In this document: positions 15,001 through 20,804 of the stretch, in pieces | Position numbering within the stretch: the first letter of the stretch is position 1 | Layout: each line of letters starts with the position of its first letter | Assembly (NCBI GenBank): GCA_903929325.1 | Contig: CAIYUD010000081.1 | Coordinates: 1-21,361 of the forward strand | Length of the DNA stretch: 21,361 bases | From: an uncultured Opitutia bacterium | GTDB taxonomy: Bacteria > Verrucomicrobiota > Verrucomicrobiia > Opitutales > UBA953 | Direction of reading: 5' to 3' | Notes under the pieces: model-generated | What the model was told of the DNA's origin: nothing | The model's input: the letters and a program-made list of their open reading frames with translations, nothing else | Database searches by the model: none | Made by a program: the position numbers and the translations under genes

Positions 15001-15553
15001 TAAAAAAATTGGCGACGTTGCCGACGTCGGCATCGGTATCGCTGCATTAACCGCTGCCCTGGGTAAAGGTCGTGCCGCTGAACAAGCCGCCAAAGTTGCC
15101 ACACAAGGAACTGCCTTACGCGAGATCCATAAAGCAGTGAGCGATTACCAGTATAGCCGCCTTGAAGCTCGGGCGCAGCGCTTAGCCGACGGAAGCATTA
15201 AAGTCACCCGACTAGAAACAACCGGGGCAACACTTTCACTCTCCGCCAAAGGTACAATAACCTCTGAGCCTGGCAAAGAGTTTGCCGACTGGCCCCTCGA
15301 AGCATCTGCAGGGTTACGTGGGTCAGGCACCTTAGGTGAATGCTTCACCTCATTGGGTTATGATTCAGGCAATCCTTCAGCAGATGGCCAACGCCAAGGC
15401 CCCGCCTTCCTGGCTTCTGGTTCCATCAACAACCTGCAGACGAACTTATTAGACGCCTTAAGGGGTGGCCCTGCCAACGATTCTAGCCCACGCGGTTCAC
15501 CCACTACCGGTACTCCGAGTGGCGGTGGACTGCTCGATCGCCTTCGCCGTTAA
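12038..15553 (+). CDS. AsmA-like large membrane-anchored protein (AsmA/YhdP/TamB superfamily)
   Basis: This 1171-aa protein has an N-terminal transmembrane anchor (about residues 7-25). The rest is long repetitive beta-rich periplasmic sequence (VDLTLKDG, LSLGAKSDG, LDGTL types) as in the AsmA-like bridge proteins that carry phospholipids across the periplasm. The C-terminal third has the AsmA-style pattern LTGKVLGGTLAGDGSLTF (about 885-905), then a helical region (about 975-1030). A Ser/Gly/Pro-rich tail (about 1145-1171) follows. No enzymatic motif. Its stop is 3 bases before the permease ATG at 15557, so the genes are translated together. A role in outer-membrane lipid or protein homeostasis is inferred from family; identity beyond AsmA-like is uncertain. 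The start is preceded by GCC, no SD. Confidence 0.8.
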   Translation: MGRFVRILLWSFSILAVLVAGTAIWADIQLRADHLGPRVAGILTDAGITGGITKIEATLDGTFNAEGVDLTLKDGTRLKAESLRGDLSVLRLLSGHVHLAELEGKGFDVTLADTKPSIEKNGAKSVPANVQPDLGLGKFSAGQVALSGRIQLSNDSAVRFNIRSEGIDPQGVVELRAGLAWTGRSAGTVKTDPRADIVARIQFNRTFGQHGLAWREVATDIAKLRLRLVTRDGSALAAGGPQLDLDAENGANGLVGKITVRDAKNLNALDSAFTLGESLSVKGKLNLSTGELGVLTPTRKTEICHLRGELDLNATPEAWSVATDLAASWDDLSVFSKTIAANTRCEWKIKLSAHGDNKEWSIDSSTVQGPGNFALSIRKPLHWKGSALPLDSSGVPIELSAADAPLSALAPFLSITGFVPVNGSWSGAAEIAFAEGEAIVTCSRPIAVSELSVEREGVPLLAHLNATLPLKADRGGIAVQGFRAGVSGRTLISGDLSVRPGTNGAWQSDVHVKVDLGDLAGQPGWESIPFDRLRGIIVDVGASVAAKAGTPPVMTQGAVSIRNASVELMNLRQRSPINLDGTLPVGALFDGKASNLPLESVSALVPGLNLTGTLTKAELSLGAKSDGSWYVRSEAGPIQFTDTAVGWAGIPYLEHCDLTTEIDLSFGSANVLRFEKTDLRCKGRSLATGSAIVPLGGAWPTGSVQGELGALATQPFAKGMGEVAGGNYQINLTSKDLQSVAMEVSVRDAGFRDRVLRINAARLTGSLEREGDVSKILGTFHIGASGTSDGKLSVLVTKNGSRTNWEAKVDITEIALDDILGLSPPETDSAEKKTSDPTDTTPDRSPVWAGHTGTLEFNLTKGTLGELTVQNLTANATLDDNLAKLTSLTGKVLGGTLAGDGSLTFNRTAPSGPYVLNSTLSVANIDFKEVAALLPTMKGNAEGKANARIGVAAYAPRVNQLIQHLAIDLALDAKDGRVRMPRSAASLNKKIGDVADVGIGIAALTAALGKGRAAEQAAKVATQGTALREIHKAVSDYQYSRLEARAQRLADGSIKVTRLETTGATLSLSAKGTITSEPGKEFADWPLEASAGLRGSGTLGECFTSLGYDSGNPSADGQRQGPAFLASGSINNLQTNLLDALRGGPANDSSPRGSPTTGTPSGGGLLDRLRR

Positions 15554-15556
15554 ACG

Positions 15557-16498
15557 ATGCGCACCTTCACTGTGATCTTCTGCTTATGTGCGATAAGCAT
15601 CATAGCGGGGATTGGTGCATTAAGTTTCGGTCGCGGCGGTTTTAGTTTAGGCGAAAACGGAGAGCTCTTCCTTATTCGTCTACCGCGAATCCTGGGCGCA
15701 CTGACTGCAGGATGGGCTCTGGGCATTGCGGGTAGTGCTCAACAAGGTCTTTTCCGAAATCCATTAGCCGACCCTGGACTCACTGGAGTCTTCGGTGGAG
15801 CCATCTTAGGCGTCACCCTCTTGCTCGCGTGTTCCGCTGATTTTGCATGGAATCATGCATGGGCTATGCCAGCGGCTGCAGCCTTAGGATCACTCGCCGC
15901 TATGGTTTTATTAATTTCCTTTGGACGATACCAATCCACCAGCGGATTGCTCTTGGCTGGACTAGGCATCAATGCGCTCACTGGCGCGGCCACGCTCGCC
16001 ATTACGACTTGGGCGGAAGGTGCACGCAGTAGCATCACCACCGCACAACTGGGAAGCTGGTTAGGCATGCTGACGCTTGAAATTACCGTCGTGCCGGCAT
16101 TTTTGGCAGTCGTCGCTGGCGCGCTCCTACTGACAACCGCTAAAGACCTCGATCGATTGGCTCTCGGGGAATCTGCCGCCCAACACTTAGGAACAGATAC
16201 GCGAAAAGTTTTCCTGCGACTGGCAGTACTAACCGCGCTGGCTGCGGGCGCAGCGACCTGCCTTTGTGGGCAGATTGCCTTTGTTGGCTTACTTGCGCCC
16301 CACCTAGCCCGCGCCCTTGTCGGCGCTAATCATCGCTGGAGTCTGCCGACCGCTGGCCTGATTGGATCCATTTTACTTCTCGCTGCGGACACCGCAGGTC
16401 GGACCTTATTCGCTGAACGTACACTGCCTGCATCCGCAATCATTGCACTTATTGGCGCGCCTGTTTTTATTTGGTTAGCGCGTCGTCACCATGGCTAA
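15557..16498 (+). CDS. FecCD/BtuC-family ABC transporter permease
   Basis: This 313-aa permease of the iron-siderophore/heme/cobalamin importer class has about nine hydrophobic segments. The family landmarks are LPRILGALTAGWALGIAGSAQQ (16 residues into the membrane domain), then GLFRNPLADPGLTGV and GQIAFVGLLAPHLAR near the end, which forms the coupling region with the ATPase. It is somewhat short for the family (commonly 330-350), with a brief N-terminus. The start is 3 bases after the AsmA stop, and the 3' end overlaps the ATPase gene by 8 bases, a tight operon. No substrate-binding protein lies in the window. Iron or heme as substrate is inferred from family and partner. The permease assignment is firm. 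Confidence 0.93.
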   Translation: MRTFTVIFCLCAISIIAGIGALSFGRGGFSLGENGELFLIRLPRILGALTAGWALGIAGSAQQGLFRNPLADPGLTGVFGGAILGVTLLLACSADFAWNHAWAMPAAAALGSLAAMVLLISFGRYQSTSGLLLAGLGINALTGAATLAITTWAEGARSSITTAQLGSWLGMLTLEITVVPAFLAVVAGALLLTTAKDLDRLALGESAAQHLGTDTRKVFLRLAVLTALAAGAATCLCGQIAFVGLLAPHLARALVGANHRWSLPTAGLIGSILLLAADTAGRTLFAERTLPASAIIALIGAPVFIWLARRHHG

Positions 16499-17234
16499 CG
16501 TTATCGCAAGCCTCTGCGGCACGACCGTTTATCTAGGTAAACACCAAGCACTCAGCCAAGTGACAATGGCAGCCTATGCTGGTGAAGTGCTTGCCATAAC
16601 CGGCCCAAATGGTGCGGGTAAATCGACTTTACTACGCGCACTCGCTGGGGACTTTAAAACAAACGATACTGTGCGCCTGGGTACAATCGACCCTGCACAT
16701 ACACCGTCAGCCGTTCTAGCAAAGCAGCGTGCTTTTCTTGAACAATCAACATCCTGTACGTGGAATTTCACCGTCCGCGAAGTTGTCGCACTCGGCTCAG
16801 ACCTCGACAGAGCAGACCGCACACTCTCAAGCCTTCACCTTGAAAGCTTTGCTCGGCGCCTATTGAGTGAACTTTCTGGCGGCGAACAACGCATGGTACA
16901 TTTCGCGCGCTGTCTCGCTCAACTTTTTGAACCTGTAGGCAAATTACTGCTCCTGGACGAGCCGACCTCTTCACTCGATTACAGGCGCGCCCAGTTAATA
17001 TTGAATAGCGCCAAAACATTTGCCCAAGCTGGCGGCACTGTGGTGATGGCCGTACATGACCTATCGCAGGCCGCGCAGTCTGACCGCGTTGCCGTGCTTG
17101 CTGACGGACGTCTTGTCGCCATCGGAAAACCCATGGAGGTGCTTACCCCAGATGTAACGAAGCAGGCCTGGGGTGTCGGCATTTCGGTCATTCGCGACGC
17201 AACAGGACGCGTTACTGTCACTACCGAGTCTTAA
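16491..17234 (+). CDS. ABC transporter ATP-binding protein, HmuV/FepC-like
   Basis: This 247-aa ATPase energises the preceding permease. Motifs seen: Walker A GPNGAGKS (38-45), Q-loop in RAFLEQST (Q85), signature LSGGEQ (128-133), Walker B LLLLDEP with catalytic Glu E157, and H-loop VHDLS (H189). The stretch ARCLAQLFEPVGKLLLLDEPTSSLD resembles heme-type HmuV, which suggests hemin import, but FepC siderophore ATPases are close relatives. It starts at ATG 16491 inside the permease gene and overlaps it by 8 bases, so translation is coupled. The permease and ATPase lack a binding protein partner here. A convergent lipoprotein gene starts 11 bases after the stop. Confidence 0.93.
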   Translation: MANVIASLCGTTVYLGKHQALSQVTMAAYAGEVLAITGPNGAGKSTLLRALAGDFKTNDTVRLGTIDPAHTPSAVLAKQRAFLEQSTSCTWNFTVREVVALGSDLDRADRTLSSLHLESFARRLLSELSGGEQRMVHFARCLAQLFEPVGKLLLLDEPTSSLDYRRAQLILNSAKTFAQAGGTVVMAVHDLSQAAQSDRVAVLADGRLVAIGKPMEVLTPDVTKQAWGVGISVIRDATGRVTVTTES

Positions 17235-17245
17235 TTAAGATGATT

Positions 17246-17782
17246 TTATTTTGCGGCAGGCAGAGTGTCTGCGGGTGCTCCCCAGAGAAAACTATGTCGT
17301 GCCGCAATCACTGCACCATCGGGACCTATTAAACTGATCCTCCATGCGACCGGGTGCCAGCGAGCGGGAGGCGCATCTTTGCCTGTAAGGGCAAGTTTGT
17401 ATTCACCAAAGAACCAGCCAGGGTGAGATGTAATCGGAAACTCGCGCACGGACGGCGCAACGCCTTCCTTGGTCACGTACTCAACGCGGAATTTTGAACC
17501 AGCGACAACGTCGACAGAACGGTGAAGGGTGATGGCGAATTCATAACCGACTTTGGATTTTGGATCTGTCCGAAAAACTGCGTCGGGAGAATCGTCGGAC
17601 GGTGTTTCAAAAAATGTATCGGAGACGCGTTCAACGGCTTTGGCCGCGCGATAATTTTCATAGACGCGACTAATACCTTCCTTCTCGTCCAACTCGACGG
17701 GAAGGCTGGCGCAACCTGCGAACGCCAGGGCGAGCAGGACGGCCGCAATTCGGCGCAGCTCCATGCGCGCCCGTGTGCTCAC
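17246..17782 (-). CDS. Putative lipoprotein of unknown function
   Basis: The 178-aa product has a lipobox, LAFAGC (C24 from the GTG start), after a short basic n-region, so it should be exported and lipidated at that Cys. The mature part is mostly beta-like with an Ile/Val-rich centre and a C-terminal SFLWG motif; I do not recognise a family. Two starts are possible. GTG at 17780-17782 overlaps the stop of the upstream 39-aa gene by four bases (GTGA), implying coupling. ATG at 17762-17764 gives a tighter signal peptide (18 residues before Cys) but has no SD. I annotate the GTG because of the overlap. It converges on the HmuV-like gene. No regulatory signal was seen. Confidence 0.72.
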   Translation of the reverse strand: MSTRARMELRRIAAVLLALAFAGCASLPVELDEKEGISRVYENYRAAKAVERVSDTFFETPSDDSPDAVFRTDPKSKVGYEFAITLHRSVDVVAGSKFRVEYVTKEGVAPSVREFPITSHPGWFFGEYKLALTGKDAPPARWHPVAWRISLIGPDGAVIAARHSFLWGAPADTLPAAK

Positions 17783-17898
17783 TTCTTGGTAGTTTTTTTC
17801 TTCGCAGCCGAGCGAGCCGACTTGATACGTGCCTTGACGCGCTCGAGATAAGCACGACGACGACGACGCTTAATGACTTTATTGAATTGCTGTCCCAT
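17779..17898 (-). CDS. Tiny highly basic 39-aa protein
   Basis: The frame from ATG at 17896-17898 to TGA gives MGQQFNKVIK, then five Arg, AYLERVKARI, KSARSAAK and a lysine-rich end (KKKTTKK). It has about 18 Lys/Arg in 39 residues, no Cys and no membrane segment. Such composition fits an RNA or ribosome-binding protein. I recall similar MGQQF...RRR small proteins annotated hypothetical in related bacteria, but this is memory, not a search result. It overlaps the lipoprotein start by GTGA. A perfect 8-bp hairpin lies 9 bases upstream. The gene is easily missed because it is short. Coding is supported by the strong composition, the overlap and the codon-like arginine run. Confidence 0.7.
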   Translation of the reverse strand: MGQQFNKVIKRRRRRAYLERVKARIKSARSAAKKKTTKK

Positions 17899-17907
17899 GA
17901 GGCATCA

Positions 17908-17926
17908 AAGTCTCCCGAGGAGACTT
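17908..17926 (-). other. Perfect 8-bp hairpin in the leader of the 39-aa gene
   Basis: AAGTCTCC (17908-17915) pairs with GGAGACTT (17919-17926) around a three-base loop. No T-run follows, so it is not a typical terminator. Placed just before the ATG it could act on translation. Nearby on the same leader are purine tracts (two copies like GAGGGGGTAAG) up to 17980. Confidence 0.5.
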
Positions 17927-17991
17927 ATCGGGTCAAGCCCAAGGGAGAGGGTCTAAAAGAGGGGGTAAGAGGGGGGTAAGGTGACTAAGGT

Positions 17992-18023
17992 TTGACAGAC
18001 GGGGTGTGCTCTTGTCTTTCTTA
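17992..18023 (+). promoter_or_regulatory. Possible promoter of the tRNA-Asn gene
   Basis: A consensus -35 TTGACA (17992-17997) lies 39 bases before the tRNA. The -10 is weak: TTCTTA at 18018-18023 leaves a 20-base spacer. The -35 match is the real support. Confidence 0.33.
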
Positions 18024-18036
18024 ACCCCTTCCGCAC

Positions 18037-18108
<72 letters not shown>

Positions 18109-18135
18109 CCAGGAAGACTCTCTTTATACTATGTA

Positions 18136-18218
18136 TGCCCCACCCCACGTGGCATCGTGGTTAACACAGCCCATTAGAAATGGCTATAGGGGCAAAAGGT
18201 GATGACCCAAACCTTGCC
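18136..18218 (+). ncRNA. Candidate structured leader with a possible three-way junction
   Basis: TGCCCC (18136-18141) pairs with GGGGCA (18189-18194) around two hairpins, CCACG/CGTGG (18145-18149/18156-18160) and AGCCCATT/AATGGCT (18168-18175/18179-18185). An alternative hairpin GGCAA-AA-GGT / ACC-TTGCC (18191-18200/18211-18218) uses the same GGCA and ends 2 bases before the ATG at 18221, so the two folds exclude each other. It could be regulatory, but short stems like these also arise by chance. Confidence 0.37.
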
Positions 18219-18220
18219 TG

Positions 18221-18643
18221 ATGGAGTCGTCCGCATTTCATCAAGACATGGACAGAGCCGTCCGACTCACTGGTATCACCCTTGCCCTTCTTGGGTGGAT
18301 TGTGGCGACGGGCTTGGCGTGGGACGGACTTCAGTTGGCTGCTTGGGCTAATATGGCCCGTGTTAATGCACAGACGATGTCTTCGGAGTCAGCCATTCAA
18401 AAAGCGCTAACGGGTGCACCGTGTAAACATTGCCTAGCCGTGCGCGAGGCTCGCAAAGATTCAGAGAAAAGTTCGCCGACAAATTCGATTACCCAAAAAT
18501 CTGTTGGAGACTTGGCCTTACTTCAGGAATTTATATTTTTAGCCAAACCGACGAACAAAGACGTTTTTGGAATTATGCGTCCGAACGAAGTCTGTGTCTG
18601 GTTTGAAGTACCAGTGCCTCCGCCCAAACGTTTAACGTCTTAA
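18221..18643 (+). CDS. Small membrane-anchored protein with CxxC motif, unknown function
   Basis: The 140-aa product has one N-terminal membrane segment (about residues 17-42) and, after it, TGAPCKHC with Cys 68 and 71, then a charged linker. The C-terminus has NEVCVWFEVPVPPP with a third Cys (C124). The single anchor, periplasmic CxxC and Pro-rich end resemble, from memory, small proteins near copper or other metal systems (similar in outline to DUF2946 proteins), but I cannot name it. It is probably co-located with the CPCGC protein at 18767 for a reason: both carry Cys pairs facing the periplasm. Starts are ATG 18221 or in-frame ATG 18248, neither with an SD. The leader is strongly structured. 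Confidence 0.68.
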   Translation: MESSAFHQDMDRAVRLTGITLALLGWIVATGLAWDGLQLAAWANMARVNAQTMSSESAIQKALTGAPCKHCLAVREARKDSEKSSPTNSITQKSVGDLALLQEFIFLAKPTNKDVFGIMRPNEVCVWFEVPVPPPKRLTS

Positions 18644-18651
18644 CCAACCTT

Positions 18652-18668
18652 GTGCGGAGGCTCCGCAC
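18652..18668 (+). other. Perfect hairpin after the CxxC gene
   Basis: GTGCGGA (18652-18658) and TCCGCAC (18662-18668) form a perfect 7-bp stem with a 3-base loop, 8 bases after the stop of the CxxC gene. It is followed by TTTGG, not a T-run, so it is a weak terminator or an mRNA-stabilising hairpin. Confidence 0.5.
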
Positions 18669-18670
18669 GT

Positions 18671-18756
18671 TTGGCGGATAATAAACCCTTTACCTGTAGC
18701 CCAACGGCAGCAGGTGGCGCACCTGCACGCAACCGCCCGTGTGGTTGATGCGCCAA
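18671..18756 (+). ncRNA. Candidate structured leader of the CPCGC gene
   Basis: TTGGCG (18671-18676) pairs with CGCCAA (18751-18756) and encloses GCAGGTG/CACCTGC (18710-18716/18720-18726) and CAACC/GGTTG (18730-18734/18743-18747), again a three-way junction by eye. It ends 10 bases before the ATG. It shares fold outline with the leader at 18136 but little sequence; chance is not excluded. Confidence 0.35.
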
Positions 18757-18766
18757 CAATACACCT

Positions 18767-19654
18767 ATGAAACTTCATATCCTTACTTCTCTCACACTGC
18801 TTGCGGCCTCCTCCCTAAAGGCGTGCCCTTGTGGCTGCACTCAATGTCCTGTCGACACTTCACAACTTCAGTTCAATCCTACTCAACGAATATCTTTTGA
18901 GGTACGTGAGGATTTAATTAAGCAAGACAAGCGGACTCATAACGCGGGTGTCGATTTTACCGTCGACCATCGCATCACGACACTCACCACAGAAATGCGC
19001 GTTGGTGACCTTCGCTGGTCACTGTCGCTGCCCCGCGTCGAACGGATCACACGTGAAGCGACGTCCACAAAGGTCGCTGGCTTGGGTGATGCACTTGTGC
19101 GAGTACGTATTCCTACGGAGCACTTCGACGTCATTGCCGGCATCAAGTTACCAACAGGTGCCAGTGATCAAGCTTTGAGTGCGCCGCGGCGTTACCTGCA
19201 ACTGGGAACAGGCTCAACGGATGTCTTACTGGGCATGCGCAGTGAGCATACATGGTCGGAACAAACAAATAGTTATGTGCAACTCAACGCCCAGAGTGCA
19301 GTCCTCAGTGACCAACACTTCCGTCCAGGAAGAAGCATTGGTTTATCATTAGGCTTTCAGCAAAAAATCACTGATGCGTTCGCGTTCGCGGTTCAAGGCG
19401 ACGTCATACGACAGTTCCGTGATATGAACACGATGCATGCGATTGATAACAGTTACGCTGAAGATGCAGAGTCTTCGACGCTCTCGACTTCAATCTCACC
19501 CGGTTTCATCTGGAGCCCACAGCCTACAATCCGAGCATTCATCTACCTAACTGAGCCACTAAAGACGAGTAACTACGCACAGACAGCTGGAGAAACAGTC
19601 AACCCAATGCACGCCTCGCGCATCGTGTCGTTGGGCCTTATCGTACAGTTCTAA
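18767..19654 (+). CDS. Outer-membrane beta-barrel-like protein with N-terminal CPCGCTQC motif
   Basis: The 295-aa product has a signal peptide (MKLHILTSLTLLAASSLKA), and cleavage would leave the four Cys of CPCGCTQC (20, 22, 24, 27) at the mature N-terminus. The rest is rich in amphipathic strands (LRWSLSLPR, DALVRVRIP, AGIKLPTG, VLLGMRSEHTW, SIGLSLGFQQ), ending in IVQF with terminal Phe, the usual outer-membrane barrel signal. The Cys cluster could bind copper, zinc or another soft metal. Some bacterial transporter-like barrels have a CxCGC start, which is why a metal role is proposed, but this is an inference. It is one gene past the CxxC protein at 18221. No SD. A long hairpin follows at 19675. 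Confidence 0.75.
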   Translation: MKLHILTSLTLLAASSLKACPCGCTQCPVDTSQLQFNPTQRISFEVREDLIKQDKRTHNAGVDFTVDHRITTLTTEMRVGDLRWSLSLPRVERITREATSTKVAGLGDALVRVRIPTEHFDVIAGIKLPTGASDQALSAPRRYLQLGTGSTDVLLGMRSEHTWSEQTNSYVQLNAQSAVLSDQHFRPGRSIGLSLGFQQKITDAFAFAVQGDVIRQFRDMNTMHAIDNSYAEDAESSTLSTSISPGFIWSPQPTIRAFIYLTEPLKTSNYAQTAGETVNPMHASRIVSLGLIVQF

Positions 19655-19674
19655 GTAAAAAATAACGTAGGCAA

Positions 19675-19704
19675 GGAAGGGCTAGACGTGAGTCTGGCCC
19701 TTCC
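19675..19704 (+). terminator. Long hairpin after the CPCGC gene, probable terminator
   Basis: A 13-bp stem GGAAGGGCTAGAC (19675-19687) pairs with GTCTGGCCCTTCC (19692-19704), with one T-G pair and loop GTGA. It begins about 20 bases after the stop. No strong T-run follows, so it may be a Rho-assisted or weak intrinsic terminator. Confidence 0.5.
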
Positions 19705-19773
19705 CTCTGTCGCAAAGATACCAAGATTGAACGCTGGACAGCCGAGAAAGGCGGGGTTTGCTTATGTGTTCAC

Positions 19774-20742
19774 ATGCACTGGACCCAACTCCCTGACACT
19801 CCGAACGCACCAGGCTTTGGCGGAGCATTTGCAGGAACTCATAGCGAAACCTTGTTAATGGGTGGAGGATCCAATTTTCCAGATAAAGCTCTGTGGGATG
19901 GTGGCGCTAAAGTTTGGCATGATAGCGTGTTCATGCTGACAGCGGGCGCAAAGGCTTGGAAAGAAGTTGGTAAGCTACCTCGCCCCTTAGGCTACGGAGC
20001 ATCTGTCTCTATTCGACAAGGCTTGTTGTGTCTCGGCGGCGCCGACGCAGTCCGTCACTATAACGACGCCTTTGTACTTTCCGTTGATAACGGAAAATTA
20101 CATATCGACAGTTTCCCTTCCCTGCCTCGCCCTTTGGCTTATGCCGCCGCCTCACTTGTCGGCAGTAAAGTCATCATTGCCGGCGGCACAGATCGCCCCG
20201 AAGCCACTTCTGCTTCCGCAACCGGCTACGTCATTGACCTCGCAAATCTAAATGCCGGCTGGAAAGAATTGCCTGCCTTTGGAGGCGCTGGCCGCATGCT
20301 TGCCCAAGCCGCCGGCACAAAAGATAATTTCTTCTTATTTGGCGGTGTTGCTTTGAAACCAGGCGTCAAAGGTCCCGAGCGCGAATACCTTCAAGACGGT
20401 TACGCCTTCCGACTCGGCAGCAAAGAATGGCGTAAGATCGCTGACCTACCGCACCCGGTCGCTGCCGCAGCCACACCCTGCCCAGTGGTTGGCCCAATCG
20501 TTGCACTCATTAGCGGCGACGACGGCTCGCTGGCAGGTAAATTTGAACCAGCCAAGCACCCCGGATTCGCAAAGGGCATTCTCACTTACGATACTCAATT
20601 TAACGCTTGGGCAACTTCAGGTGAGGCGCCCGTAGGTCGCGTCACCCTGCCCTGTGCTAAATGGAACGGTGGATTTGTGATTTTGAATGGCGAATTGAGC
20701 CCTGGCGTACGGTCTCCACAGGTTTGGCACGCGACAGCTTAA
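19774..20742 (+). CDS. Kelch-type beta-propeller, NanM-like mutarotase (probably cytoplasmic)
   Basis: This 322-aa kelch beta-propeller resembles the YjhT/NanM group of sialic-acid (N-acetylneuraminate) mutarotases and its circularly permuted relatives. GGGSNFPDKALWDGGAKVW with HDSVF is the diagnostic region, and repeats with GG/LP pairs (KLPRPLGYGA, SLPRPLAYAA, DLPHPVAAAA) recur about every 50 residues. Unlike E. coli NanM it has no signal peptide, so it would be cytoplasmic. The frame is open upstream, but no start was seen other than ATG 19774. It is followed after 62 bases by a second, exported kelch gene. Epimerase activity is inferred from family and not seen as catalytic residues. No SD. 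Confidence 0.85.
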   Translation: MHWTQLPDTPNAPGFGGAFAGTHSETLLMGGGSNFPDKALWDGGAKVWHDSVFMLTAGAKAWKEVGKLPRPLGYGASVSIRQGLLCLGGADAVRHYNDAFVLSVDNGKLHIDSFPSLPRPLAYAAASLVGSKVIIAGGTDRPEATSASATGYVIDLANLNAGWKELPAFGGAGRMLAQAAGTKDNFFLFGGVALKPGVKGPEREYLQDGYAFRLGSKEWRKIADLPHPVAAAATPCPVVGPIVALISGDDGSLAGKFEPAKHPGFAKGILTYDTQFNAWATSGEAPVGRVTLPCAKWNGGFVILNGELSPGVRSPQVWHATA

Positions 20743-20804
20743 GTACGCGGACCCTGCTTTGGCGTTTGAGCCTTTCTTTAAAAGGGACTTAATCATGACA
20801 CCCC

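Noticed and set aside
18136..18194. A second tRNA after tRNA-Asn
   Set aside because: It has an acceptor-like closing stem and two arms but lacks a T-loop GGTTCRA-type arm and an anticodon arm of normal size; kept only as a structured leader.
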